From Diphasiastrum complanatum (taxonomy: Eukaryota > Streptophyta > Lycopodiopsida > Lycopodiales > Lycopodiaceae), in contig CM055106.1 in assembly GCA_029204225.1 (NCBI GenBank), forward strand, positions 51,281,325 to 51,345,324: 64,000 bases of DNA. Reading direction: 5' to 3'. This document shows positions 9,503-21,129 of the stretch, in pieces. The translations under genes and the position numbers were made by a program. Below the pieces are notes generated by a model that saw only the letters and a program-made list of their open reading frames with translations, was not told where the DNA came from and did not search any database. Numbering within the stretch: position 1 is the first letter of the stretch; every line of letters begins with the position of its first letter.

Positions 9503-9815
9503 ATGAACAACAAGGAAGGAATTCCAGAATCTAGATTCACCGGAAATGCCAATATCATAAGGTCAACAAATTGCGAACCGGCCAACGAGCAAAAACAAAG
9601 CCCAGCACCTCCCCAACAGATCTCATGATGACGAGAATAAAAGCATGGCCAAGTCGGCATAAGAATTAGATCTATCAGTGATATAACGTCAAACACCCTT
9701 AGAAGGTGCACTATACTTGTAAGCCAAAAGCGCGAGAAGTAGAAATAGATCTAAAATATCAATGAGTCAAAAGAAGAGAGGACCCACGTAGTTCTAAAAT
9801 GCATTTCGCCCTTAG
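9503..9815. other. Nothing recognised
   Basis: AT-rich sequence between an unknown open stretch and the CACTA remnant. No convincing gene, repeat end or terminal inverted repeat is seen. Confidence 0.4.
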
Positions 9816-11178
9816 CTTTTTATGATAGTCAAGTTGTTATGGCACATGGTTTTGATCTGAAAAAATACCTGCACATTTAACAATGTTAGGATTAGAGATT
9901 TGTTATGATCATATTTTAATTTACAATAAGTAGTTGTAATAAATTAGTGGAGATGCTTAATATAACATTGGTCACAATTGACAAAAAAAAAAATGTGAAA
10001 TTCATGCACACCTGTTCACAATGACGAGGCAACACCAACGTGTCAGAAAAGTCCATTCTTAATGTCCTGGTTGAATCGATAGCAAAAAATCCACTACGAT
10101 CTTTTTTTATGGTTGCATTTGATCCTCTATAGTTGATTTTGAACCATTTCATGTCAAACAAAAAATATTTACCCATTTCACCAAAACACATCTCATATAT
10201 GGCTTGTATGGTTCCTACATGCTCAAGCTCTCCAGAAATTGGACTTTGATCTCGAGCACTACTTTGACTTTCTTGATGGAAAGATGCCATCACACCACAA
10301 TCATAAGTTCGTAGTTTCATATCAATTGATTCAATGCGATGATGATGACCATATGCCCACATTGCAGTATACTTTCGATACTGTCACATGTTAAAATTTA
10401 TAATTAAAACAATAATCAATCATCGTACAAATTTAAATTGTTCAATTGAAAAAAAAATTGAGTTATAGACTTCTAAACCTTCCAATCACATCCTCTTGCA
10501 AGTTCCCATTCTGTGTCAGATATGAATTCTCTCTTTGATCTTGCTTGTTGGAGCGTATCAATCATCCAGAGTCTATGGGCAATGGCCCAACATCATGTGA
10601 AGGTGCAGCTTGATCTCTACGCCTATTGCGTCGGTGTCGATTTCTAGTCAATACCCTTTTTTTTTTTTGCTTGTTCATATAATTCCAACCACTTATCCAT
10701 TACCCCTTAATTATATAGCATGAAAATTGAAATTTTTTCTCTCAAAATACGTGTATTTTTTTTAAGACTATTCATACCTTGAGGTTTTTCACCTTTCAAC
10801 TCATTGCTTTCCTCATCATGCCGCCATAGATGGATCTATTTGAAGCAAAACTTCAGTAACATAAAATAGAGGTTCTTACACTAAGCTTCTCTCTGACATG
10901 CTTTGCCTTCTGACACACAATATCTTTCAACACTTTCATATATCTCTCTAAGAAAAACATCCACCTACAAAAAAATTTAACACAATGAGAGCATTATGTT
11001 ATTGATTTTAAAAAGAATCACACTACATTTATTGAAACCACTAAAATCAAAATCATGTGTATTATACCTTGAGTGCACAGGACTGCCAATACCAACTTTT
11101 TGCACCAAGTGCACAAGCAGATGCACCTGTATGTCTAGGATAGAAGTTGGAAAATCCCTCTCAAGCATACATACAGCC
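9816..11178 (-). pseudogene. CACTA (En/Spm) transposase C-terminal exons
   Basis: Minus-strand exons of a CACTA DNA transposase. The first (about 11178-11068) reads LERDFPTSILDIQVHLLVHL and GSPVHS, typical of the DUF4218 region. Splicing at AAG/GTATAATAC to an acceptor near 10975 restores the RWMFFLERYMKVLKDIV block. Further exons near 10640-10495 and 10382-10013 carry a DUF4216-like region: ELARGCDW, YDCGVMASF, KYFLFDMKWF, LPRHCEQ. A donor directly after CEQ (10012) pairs with an acceptor at 9869 to give EQVFF, matching the usual EQVFYV. Stops in the lower part and the absence of the catalytic N-terminal region mark it as dead. No terminal CACTA ends are seen. Copia A abuts it at about 11180. 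Confidence 0.75.
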
Positions 11179-11179
11179 A

Positions 11180-12410
11180 GGTATGTCTACTTGCAGATCA
11201 GGTGCATCAGACTCATGACGACTCGCCAGACACTCTGTGGCACAAAAGACTCTAACACATGAACTCAATGGCACTTTACCAGACAAGCAATCATGGAGTG
11301 ATAACAGGGGTCAGCATCTCGAATGCAACCAGTTCAACCATCTATGATGCATGTTTGAAGGGAAAGATGTCACGCACACCATTCATCAAAGACTCCTACA
11401 GAACGACAAAGATTCTGGATCTAGTGCACTCTGACATCTGCGGACCATTTGACGTGATCTCAGTAGGAGGTTCAAAGTATTACATAACCTTCATTCATGA
11501 TTATAGCAAATTTGCCAGAGTGTATTTCATTCATAATAAATCTGAAGCACTTGATAAATTCACAGAATATGTGAATTGGACAGAAAGATGCACAGGCAGC
11601 AAAGTAAAGCAGATCAAAACAGATCGAGGTGGCAAATACATCTCAAATCGCTTCACTGACTTCTGCAATGATCGTGACATCATTCACAAAAGAACTGCAG
11701 CCTACACACCACAGCACAATGGTGGTGCTGAACGAAAGAACAGGACCCTAATGGAAGCAGCCAGATGCATGATGGCTTACTCGAAAGCTCCAAAGGCACT
11801 GTGGACTGAAGCAGTAGCTACAGCCGCATACATCCAAAACAGAACAGGCAAGTCTGGTGTTCCTCACTTGACACCACATGAGCTATGGTGGGGTAGAAAG
11901 CCCAACCTGTCTCACACCAGAATCTTTGGCTATGCAGCTTATGCACATATTCCTAATAAGCTTCGAAATAAGCTTGATGAGGAAGCCAAGCAGGGATTCC
12001 TGATAGGTTATGACAACAACTCGTCATACTACAGAGTCTACATGCTAGACACAAACACTGTGAAAACAATGAGAGATGTCAGATTCGATGAGAGCAGGAC
12101 AATGGCCAATGATGATCCTGTCAGTTACGAAGTTCTGGAGAGACAATACTATGACCTGATGCCAATGACAGAGGGAGCAGAGGACGAACACGAAAATGAA
12201 GATTTTTGAGTCGTCTCCCATTCGAGCGACGAATCTGTCGAATAAAGATTTGAGAGACAACCTGCTGCACAGTTCCTGTAAACCAAGATGGTTTCGGACC
12301 GAGAAGAGTAGACAAAGAAAAAGACATAGGTGTTCTAAGAGGATCTCCAAGAAGGTCGACAAGACCATGAAGAGCACCAACACACCTGTAGTAATGTCGT
12401 ACAATTCTTT
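11180..12410 (+). pseudogene. Ty1/copia family B-type fragment (copy A): pre-integrase and integrase
   Basis: The fragment starts inside the pre-integrase zinc domain (LLADQVHQTHDDSPDTLWHKRL) and runs through integrase. One in-frame TAA at about 11249 precedes a clean 316-codon frame (11259-12209) with the triad D (HSDICGP), D (KTDRGGKY) and E (NGGAERKNR). The usual core spacing and the LWWGRKPNL/FGYAAYAHIP block follow. Past the TGA at 12207 the sequence stays alignable to copia B (25.5-27.9 kb) until about 12400, then changes. Gag, protease, RT and LTRs are missing. It abuts the CACTA exons on the left. Confidence 0.88.
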
Positions 12411-12992
12411 TGCCATTAGTCTAAGTGGAAGAATTAGTCTAAGTGATAGGAGAAACTATCAGTGTCTTAAGTATGAAAATTTGATACTGAAAATACTGAA
12501 CAAAAAAACAATTACTCTATCGGCTAGTAGAGTCTTGTAGTATGGAAGCTAATCAAGCTATGAAAATGGCTCTAATACCATGTTTGAGAGAGAGGGGAGT
12601 TGTATGACGAACACGAACGAGAAACGAACTCGAACAGAAGATGTTCGAGGAACAAACTCGAACAGAAAATGTTTGTGCACAGCAAAATGAGTTATATGAC
12701 TCTCTAAGCTTGACTATGCCTATCAGAATGAATAGAACTTTAATGATGAAAATCATGGTCATTCTAGATTACACAGCCAAGCAGTGTAGTGTAGAATTTG
12801 ATTGCAATCCATTTTTAGAGTAAGTAGCAGTAGAATCTATAGAACGTTCATTTGCGCTGCACTCTGTTATGTGAAAGAGCGTTCTAGGCTTGCATCTTTA
12901 TGTAGAATGTAAGTGCATTCAAGAGTTCAACCCTGAGTTGTCCTCTGACAGGCAGGACAATAAAATATATTATAGAGTTATTCAGTCCATTT
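12411..12992. other. Junction region with a degenerate minus-strand primer site
   Basis: No gene is supported. GGCTCTAATACCA at 12569-12581 is the complement of a Met primer binding site with one mismatch, which would place a minus-strand copia 5' LTR on its right. The DNA at 12600-12670 has repeated CGAAC words like the LTRs of copia B and C. Terminal bases of that LTR cannot be fixed. Gypsy integrase becomes readable at about 12990. Confidence 0.4.
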
Positions 12993-14017
12993 TTGCCTGG
13001 CCTGGGCAATGTTAATAAGATATTGACTGCCAAGTATTGGTGGCCAACAATGTTCAAGGATGTATCAAATTTTATTCGTTCATGTGATCCATGCCAGAGA
13101 TCTGACAAGCCCACAAAAGCAATGAATTGGCCGTTGACACCAATCCTACCTCTTGCACCATTTCTAAAGTGGGGGATTGACTTTGTCAGTCCAATCAAAC
13201 CTGTGACCCGACATACAAAATGTCATTATATTCTAGTTGCAACGGATTATGCTACAAAGAACGTTGAAGCAGAGCCGACGAAATAAACGATGTGAAAACT
13301 GTCGCGACGTTCTTATTCAAAAGTATAATCACAAGATATGGTTGTCCACTTGAACTAGTAAGTGACCGAGGTACACATTTTTTAAACGACACGATACGGT
13401 TGCTGACAACATATTTTCTGATCAAACACAGAAAAACTACACCGTATAATCCAAAAGCAAATGGGTTGACAGAAAGAGCTGATGGAATTTTATGTAAGAT
13501 CCTAAATAAAATTACTATTGCACATGCAACAGATTGGAATCAGAAACTACCATCAGTTCTCTGGGCTTATCACAACACAGAAAAAATCACGACGAAGCAG
13601 ACACTATATTTTCTGACGTATGGTATGCATCCTATTTTGCCAATTGTATTTGAGGTGAAAACTTTTCGTATTCAAGCTCAACGAACAGATGCAGAATGTA
13701 TAAATGAAAGGTTGACTAATATTGAAGAACTAGCTGAAGCTCGTGTGACTTCACAAAAATTAACAAAGGAAATCCAAGAACAAAGAAAGAAGAAGTATGA
13801 TAGTCATATCAGGAAATGTGATCTGAAAGCTGATGACTTTGTGCTGATATATGACAGTCGACATCAAAAGTTTTCTGGAAAACCCCATATGAGATGGCTT
13901 GGAGCTTATAAAGTCATAGAGGTGTTTGACAATGGTTCTGTGCAACTTCAATCACTTGAAGGTGAACTGTTACCTACACGTATTAATGGGTCCAGACTGA
14001 AGAAATACTACCTTTGA
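12993..14017 (+). pseudogene. Ty3/gypsy family E integrase
   Basis: A gypsy integrase clearly different from family A. The first frame (12993-13286) has [10 protein letters not shown], the CDPCQR pair of the zinc module, the first catalytic Asp in WGIDFVSP and the VATDYATK block. Stops at 13284 and a frameshift precede the second frame (13292-14017), which has VSDRGTHF (second Asp), NGLTERADG (Glu), LPSVLWAYHNT, and a C-terminal domain ending in INGSRLKKYYL without a chromodomain. The N-terminal part and everything upstream are missing. As in family A, a spacer of about 0.8 kb and then a coiled-coil ORF follow, which suggests a shared element architecture. Confidence 0.9.
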
Positions 14018-14850
14018 CCAGAATTTTTTTATTCTTATTATTTTCTAGTATTTTTCTGGAATTAATCGCGAATTTTTTTTATCTTTTCTAATATTTTTCG
14101 CGACTTTTCTTTTATCTTTTCTAGAAATTTTTGTGAAATTTTCTACCACCTTCCGACATTTTTCATAATGTCTCGTAAAATTTTTGAGAATTTTTCTTGA
14201 CTTCTCTCAATCTTTCAATATAATTTTTTAAGTATTTTTAAGAATTTTTCACGACACAAAATGTTAATCAAATTTTTGTAAATCATTTCCAAGAATTTTT
14301 CTAAAATCTTTTCTAGCATTTTCTCCAGTTTTTCGAGAAATTTTCTAGTATGTTGCTAAAATTTTCGAGAAATTTTCGTGAGTTTCTGTATCATTTTTTT
14401 AGGATCCTGCGAGAAAGTTTCGCGAAACTTTCTAGAATCTCTTGAGAATCTCTCGACCTACTTTTTGGATTCCTCCATTAAAGATGGTGGCCACGTGATC
14501 ATCATTTTTCACACGTGTGCACGCTCACATATCAAAACAGATATTGTTTCTTCTTAATTTAATTTTTTTTTTCACAAACAATCTTTCGTCATTAAAGATC
14601 GATCTGTCAAATTATAGTTTCAAACACTGAGCCATGCACGTCCTCCATAAATGGAAGTGACAGATGTCATATCACCACGCCACATCATCATCCCTTCCAC
14701 ACTGCTATTGCATAACATAGTTATTTTCCATTTTCTTCCTTACACTTTCTTCCTGCGATTACATACTTTCCTATGCTTATTCTCTTTGCGATCAAAGCTC
14801 ACTCATACGAACTATTGTGATCTACGGAGTTGTCGTCAAACATTCGACCA
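14018..14850 (+). promoter_or_regulatory. Spacer between integrase and extra ORF, gypsy E
   Basis: The left half (14018-14460) is a low-complexity series of TTTTTC/GAATTTTTC words. The right half (14460-14850) has AT-rich sequence (about 14545-14572) and a CT-rich stretch before the ORF start. No clear TATA box comparable to family A is seen. Position and length match the family A spacer. Confidence 0.45.
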
Positions 14851-17195
14851 ATGGCTTATGGATCAAGTTCTAGGTCTACTATCATTTGGAAAGCATGCGT
14901 AGGAATCCGTTTGGCATCCATTCAGTCCTTTTTGGATCGATGCAGGTTGGCTGATCTGAAAGTAGACCTCTCAATCATCCTCTCTGAAGTCAGCACGGAA
15001 TTTGTGAACTCCATCCACTCAATCTCTGAGGTGGACTTTAGAATTCATGTGCGAGGCCAATTCTTCACTATCATTGAAGACCTGTTCTGCACAGCTCTCA
15101 GGTTACCTTTGGATAGAAAGATGGTTTCAACCAACAAAGACTCAGTGGATGAAGCAGCCCACATCTTAAGCAACTGTTTCGTACCCACGAAGGGGTACAA
15201 AATTTCAATGATCCGCAATACAACATTTAAACTGTTCTGTAAATATGCAAACCAAGCAATATTTTTGACGGATGCGGATGCCACAATTTCAGTTCAAAAT
15301 TTTGGTTACATATTAGACACACTTGCTAGTAATCCAGTTTGCTTTGGCATTATTACCTACAAGGTTTTTTTGCAATGGATTAAGCATCAAAAGTTTTTTG
15401 GCGTTGGAGCACATGTTTCTCAATTGTGTGCCAATTTTGACATTTGACCGAGTAAGAGAAAACAATGCTGACATGAAGGATGTTGGCTCCCAAGCCAATT
15501 GATCTTTCCAGCATCCTGTCTGTCCCTATTCCGATTGAACCAGATGCTGCACCAGCAGTTGAAGTGACAGCTACCACTGCTATGGAGATTGATGCTGCAC
15601 CATCCCAACCAGATACAGTTCCAACTGGGGCAATGGATACAGATGGTGGTGCTGCTGCTGCTGATTCTTCAAAGCTAGCATCTGCTTTCACATCTCAGAA
15701 ACAACAAAGTGCATCCATCTCTCATGATGATGCAAACTAGTCTGACACATCAGACAAAGGATGAACAGCTACTGAAGGCGACCCTGGGACACCTATTGAA
15801 GATGAAGATGAACCAGACAACCAGCCCCAGTGGTTTTGAACCATGACAGAGAAAGCCAAAAATCTAGTGGCTGAAGTGTACAAGTTGGACAAATACCATC
15901 AAAAGATTACCATGGAATTTTTTAACTCAGAAAAGAGATGCCAAGAGGATCTAAAGACGTCCCACGAGAAGATCGATTCGCTTGAATCAGACAACACGAA
16001 GCTGATTGAACAAAATCATTCTCTCAAAACACAACTTCAGACTCTAATAAACGAAGCTAATTCTTTGAAGAAGATGAATAAGGCAATTCAGGCCAAGTCT
16101 GACAATTTTCAGACTCAAAATGATTATTTAAAACAACAACTTTTGGCTGCGAATCAACATAACGTCTCCCTCTAAAAATATTTGCAGGAGGAGAAAATGA
16201 CTAGAATAAAATCAGAAGCTTCTCTCTTTGTGCGCACCAATGCAGGCTCAGTCACAGTAGACCTCACAAAGCTGAACCAGCTCCAAGGGCAGATGCTCAA
16301 AAATTTTCGAGTCGAGTTCTTGCAACCGCTCGAGGATGCGAAGGCACTTGTCGAGGAAGAGTTGGCTGAGCTGCAGGAGCTCTTGAGTGAAGCCACCCCA
16401 TCTTGCAGCGGGCCCAATTCACACAACGTATAATTTCAGGCCCTGCTTCGCATTGATGACCTCACACAACAACTTTAAGCTGTGTCATCCTGTTCCGGAG
16501 CCTCAAACCATCCTGAGTATTTGGAGGCTGTCGCGAATCTTGACAAGCTCGAGCAGGAGCTGTCGAATCTTAAGCAACAATTGGAAGATCAAAAGCTAGC
16601 TGCTGAGTTGCAAACTCAGGTTTTGGCAACTGTATCCACACAACCAAAGCGAACATGGCATAATCAGTCAAAGGTATGTGCTGACAGATTTCCGTGCATT
16701 TGTTGAACGCTTCTGGAAATGGTGTCCACATGCATTTAATGTTGAATTGCAATGGCATGTGGATTACATGATGCTACCAAGCGCAGTAGGCATCGCCTTC
16801 AACGAATGGAAGCAATCTTGGGAGAAGAACGATTTTCTCTAGTTATGGGCCCAACTCTCTATTGAACAGAAAGGATGTCTCTGTTGGGGCATAATTCAGG
16901 GTAAGTTCCAGGTCGTGTCTTTCGGATCAGTAGAGTTATACATTGGCTCTTCGACTATGTATGCTCTAGAATATATGCGAATCAAAGAGTTTCAATTTTT
17001 GCAGAACGAAGACAATAAGCGACATTTTTGGAAGCGAAAGGCACAATTTCAGCTGAACAAACTGCAAGCTGTCGCGGATCTAGGCGAATTCGATGATGTC
17101 GGGCTGCTGATCAATATAAATATGGTTTATCTAGAACTATTTAGTCTTTATGTGGATTGGGAGCAAAATCTTGCAGATTATTTTGCAGAAATTTG
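14851..17195 (+). pseudogene. Extra ORF after integrase (gypsy E), globular head plus long coiled coil
   Basis: The ATG at 14851 starts MAYGSSSRST, reminiscent of MASSSS in family A. The head (to 15447) contains FVNSIHSISEVDF and IHVRGQFFTI, with VRG where family A has VRI. After a frameshift one frame runs from about 15460 to 16706 with stops at 15738, 16173, 16431 and a few others: an Ala/Thr/Pro/Asp-rich linker, an acidic GTPIEDEDEPDN patch, then coiled coil (15843-16420 and 16510-16640). A further frame change near 16672 leads to FRAFVERFWKWCPHAF and on to a stop at 17194, with one internal TAG. No known family is assigned. The order head, low-complexity linker, coiled coil, tail parallels family A. 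Confidence 0.65.
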
Positions 17196-17334
17196 ATACA
17201 ATCTGCAAGACAGAAGGAAGTCATTTCACTACAAGCAGTTTTGTACATATTTATTTTGGCAGTTTGGTACTTTCGTGGCAAAGACATTATTTTTTGTTCA
17301 AAATCTTTATGTTAAAAGTCTTTTATTAGATTTT

Positions 17335-17920
17335 TAGCTCGTTCCTATAAAGAAGTCACTCTTCATAGTGATTCAGACGAAGATACAAAGTTAACTCAGG
17401 AGCTGTTCGATGGAGCATTGCTCCTGGTCAAGTTAGAAGAATTTGGCAACTTACCAGTTGGCTGTTACACAAAATCAAAAGAAGACTTAGAAGCTCAACA
17501 AAACTTGGATTTTGTTCAAAAATTATATGAAGAATTGAATTGTTCATAAAACAGTCATTCATGCCTTTGTTGTGCTGATGTTTCTATGAGATGCTGCATT
17601 TTTGAAGTTTAAAGATGTTTTGAAGTTTGATTCTCAACAATTCAAAGATCAACTTAAAACAATCTATTCAATTAAAGAAACAGCAAGACACATATTCTCT
17701 AAGACGAAGAAATATCTATAGGATGAAATATACGAAGAAATATCTTTTTGTCTTAACGAAAATTTGAAGAACAGAATGTTTCGCGAATAATTCTCAAAAA
17801 GAAGATGTTATGTTCACGAGGACGTTTCACATTTGAGGAAGGAGATATATGTGATGCCATCTTATTGTTAAAAATTGAATATCAACATAAATATGGCATG
17901 ATATACTCGAAAATGAAGAT
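17335..17920 (+). pseudogene. Protein-like remnant downstream of gypsy E extra ORF
   Basis: About 70 codons are open up to the stop at 17547, ending in LDFVQKLYEELNCS and containing ELFDGALLLVKLEEFG. A second readable piece (about 17585-17790, AAFLKFKDVLKFDSQQFKDQ) has two stops, and a third (about 17815-17920) reads FTFEEGDICDAILLLK. These are helical, charged sequences. They may be the decayed end of the family E extra ORF or a separate gene. No family is recognised. Confidence 0.4.
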
Positions 17921-17979
17921 ATGAGCTAGTTAAGTATAAATCGTGAAGAGGCCTAAGTCATTTTTTGGGAATATATTTC

Positions 17980-19539
17980 CTAAGTACTTGTCTTGTAATT
18001 AAGGGCAAGACCTTTAATAAGAAAGAGATCATATAGGTTCCCTTTCCTTCTGCCTTGAGCGATGAGAGTAATGGCATCAATCACGTTGCATGCTTCATTA
18101 GAAAATGTCACACGCATCCCTGCATGTGCTATTCTTGCTACAGAGAGCAAGTCTTGTTGCAGAGTAGGCACAAACAGAACGTCTTCAAGTTGTCTGTCTC
18201 TACCATGGGTGTTGAGCCATATTGAACTAATACTGTTCACTTGATGTCTAGATCCATCTCCAAGAACTATGAATCTTGAGAGATCTGCACTTCTGAAATC
18301 CGACATGATTTGTCTTGATCTCACAAAGTGTGAGGTGGCTCGTGAATCTAGGATAACCTCATGTGTGTCAAATGTTGATGCTGCACACATGTCATCATAG
18401 ATATAGGCGGTCGAACAATTTCTGTTCATTCTTTCTTTGCCCATTTTTGAGCTCTCGGGCTCCTCGACATAGGATGAACTATTGCTATTCTCCTGTCTGT
18501 TCTGTGCTGACTTGTTTCTTGGGTTCTGGCGGCAATCCATGGCTGCGTGACCCTTCTTGTGGCAATGGATACACTCAATCTTGGGATTGAGCCAGCAGGT
18601 ATCTATTGTATGCCCGTCTCTTCTACATCTCACACAAGTCTTCTTGTCTGCACCTTGTTGTTTCGACCTTCCTTTGGTCTTCCAGTTGTCTTTGCTTGTT
18701 CCCTCTGCTTGCTGGTCATGATCCTACCTCTGATTAGACTCCCTCTTAGGCTTAAATTATTTTTTTTGATTTTTGTTTGTTGCCTTAGAGGGCCTAGTCA
18801 GAACCATCTTTGTGATCAAGATGCTCTCTGGCCTCGACTTCCTCTCGAATCTCGACAATCGCCTTTTTGAGGTTCATGGTGGGATCTTTCGCGAGTAGAG
18901 TTCTTGTCATCTGGAATGATCTAGGTAAGGCTCTCAACAAGTATGTGAGCTGCTTCTTATCTAACACAAGATTCTCTGTTCCAGAGTTATGTAGTGACAA
19001 AAACAGAGCCTTCATCTTTCTTATGAAAGAAGTGAGGTCTTTTCCATCCCACTACAAATTCATCAGCTGATCTTCCAGCATCATGATTTGACTTCTTGAT
19101 TTCGTCAAAAATCTGGTGAGTAATACATCCCACATCTTCTTAGCTTTGGAGAGTGTAGCCAGGTCAAGTGTGAGACTATCTTCAATGGAAAATGATAGCA
19201 AGGCTATTGCCTTGTCGTTTTTCTCCCTCCATTCGTGTAGCTCTTGTCTGTTGTTGTAGGCATTTCTTCTATGCCATCCACCCAGGGGAATAGTCCTTCA
19301 CCCTTGAGTATCAAAGATGTCTTAACTTTCCAGGCTAGAAAGTTAGATCTTGAGGAATCAAGTATTGTGCAGATTTTGCTCTGCATGCTGCTGATTGAAG
19401 CCATTGCTTCTTGGAGTCTTTTCTCTTGTTGATGGTTGTTAGTCTGAATGTTGGGCCTCTTGGATCTACTAGCTTCTTGGCTAGCAGATATCTGTACTTC
19501 TAGGTACTTGCATGATCTTGCTGGTACTCTTTGGAGCAT
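17980..19539 (-). pseudogene. Ty1/copia family B-type (copy C): gag and protease
   Basis: Minus-strand 5' part of a copia polyprotein of the same family as copia B. The gag head begins MASISSMQSKICTILD with SNFLAWKVKTSLILKGEG (about 19405-19290), and the gag middle is at 19015-18794. Zinc knuckle residues read CIHCHKKGHAAMDC (CX2CX4HX4C). The protease active site reads DSRATSHF, where DSG is expected, so the catalytic loop Gly is lost. A pre-integrase block ends in GRRKGNLYDL. Frames change between gag pieces. The similarity to copia B ends at about 18020, so integrase and RT are missing. Confidence 0.85.
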
Positions 19540-19862
19540 GCAGACAAGAGAAGGTTTCGTTTCTGTTGCTGGATTCGTTTTGGTCGTTTGCCTTCTCTCG
19601 TACTAGACCGCAAAAAATTTCGTTCGTGAATCTTTCATGTTTGTGAATCATTCGTCTTTCTCTGATTTGACTTTCATGTTCGCGAACCGTTCTTCTTCGT
19701 TTCCTTTGACTTTCATGTTCACGAAACTTTTCATGCTTCGTGTCTCCAGATCTTCGAATTTGCGAATGTCTTCGTCAGGCTAAGGGTTGAAAGCTAGCAA
19801 GGCTTTGTAATTAGAAATGTTTTGTTTCTTCACTTTTGGCATGGAAAAGACGTTAATAAAGT
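19540..19862 (-). repeat. Partial 5' LTR/leader of copia copy C
   Basis: Sequence rich in TTCG/CGAA words lies upstream of the minus-strand gag. Reverse complemented, it shares GCTAGCTTTCAACCC and neighbouring bases with the left part of the copia B LTR (23829-23880). The Met primer site expected between LTR and gag is not recognisable, so an internal deletion is likely. The LTR edge is lost at the microsatellite. Confidence 0.5.
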
Positions 19863-19990
<128 letters not shown>

Positions 19991-20059
19991 CAGCGGTGCC
20001 CAGCCAGCCTTTCACGAGTATTTCGGATGAATATTTCTCAGGAATATTTTCCAAGTGGC

Positions 20060-20860
20060 TTTTTTTTTTGACATCCAAGAGATAGCTCCATTACCTATGA
20101 AGATAGCATGTGCACTTATGGACTTTCTATCCATTTGGCCTCCAGCAAAGTCGAATCTGAGAATCCAAACAAGTTAGGTGATGATCCTCCATAAACAATG
20201 TCAAAATTACTAGTTCCCAAGATGTTTCTCAATTCCCTCTTGCCTAGCTTCCAATGCTCCACACCTAGATCATGAACCAACACAATAGCTTAGATCAGAT
20301 CTTGTGATGGTTAGATATATGAGTGAACCAACTAGCTTCCTCTAGAGAGTAATGTCCTCGAAGGATCTTTCATTACCTCTTATAGTGAAAAGCTGAAGGT
20401 GCTTTAAAAAATGGTTTCTAAGGCATTCTGGCCACTTTGTTGTATTTTTCATGAAGGTCCGAAAACATATAATCGGCCTTTGATTTTTAGCATGCTCATT
20501 ACTTGAACGATTTGTTTATGGCCTGGTGTGGCTGCCTCCGTAGCAGATGTTGAGAGTTTTCGTTGCTTGGATGTACTTCATGACCTTTCTTAGGGTCTTC
20601 TAATGAGTTGACATGAACTGGCTGAGTGCACTGATCGAATATGAAAGGTTTGGTCGCGTGCAGATCATTGCATACATCAGTGAGCCGATGATGGATTGAA
20701 ACGGGTAGCCCTTCATCTCCTCCTTTTCTGTCTCAATTTGAGGAGACTGTTCCTTTGATAACTTTAGTTTAGGGTCAAGTGGAAAGTCACCTGGTTTGCA
20801 GCTGGCCATTCCATACTTTTTCAGCACGTTGTTGAGATATCGTTGCTAACTGATGATCAC
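20060..20860 (-). pseudogene. Copia RT C-terminus/RNase H fragments (two families)
   Basis: Two joined minus-strand pieces. At 20060-20410 the DNA closely follows the RNase H segment of family F (28690-28890: MDRKSIS, SSPNLF, the EHWKLGKR region) but continues into an RT thumb region that family F lacks, so it represents a related element with RT. At 20420-20860 a different copia reads LKKYGMASCKPGDFPLDP and SIIGSLMYAMICTRPNLSY (75-codon frame 20827-20600), then THQKTLRKVMKYIQATKT. The join is near 20410. Both are end fragments without LTRs. Confidence 0.75.
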
Positions 20861-21129
20861 CTCTTGTAGGAGCAGCGAAATTATTTTTGATAGAGTGAGG
20901 TGCTCCTAGGTAGAAATTGACATCACCCAATTTTTGTAGGCTTCAGGTACTGTATTTTTGAAAATGAAATTACACTGTACATATAGTTCTTCACTCAGGC
21001 AATCCATGCATGAACAAGGTTGTCGTTGATGGGATGCGTGTCCCATCGACTCGCCTCGTGGTGAGGCCAACTGATCCTTATCGACTGATAGGACCCTTAG
21101 TACAATAACACAATTATTATACTTTAATT
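20861..21129. other. Nothing recognised
   Basis: A short unassigned stretch between a minus-strand copia piece and the plus-strand gypsy A copy 2. No gene or LTR end can be supported. Confidence 0.4.
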
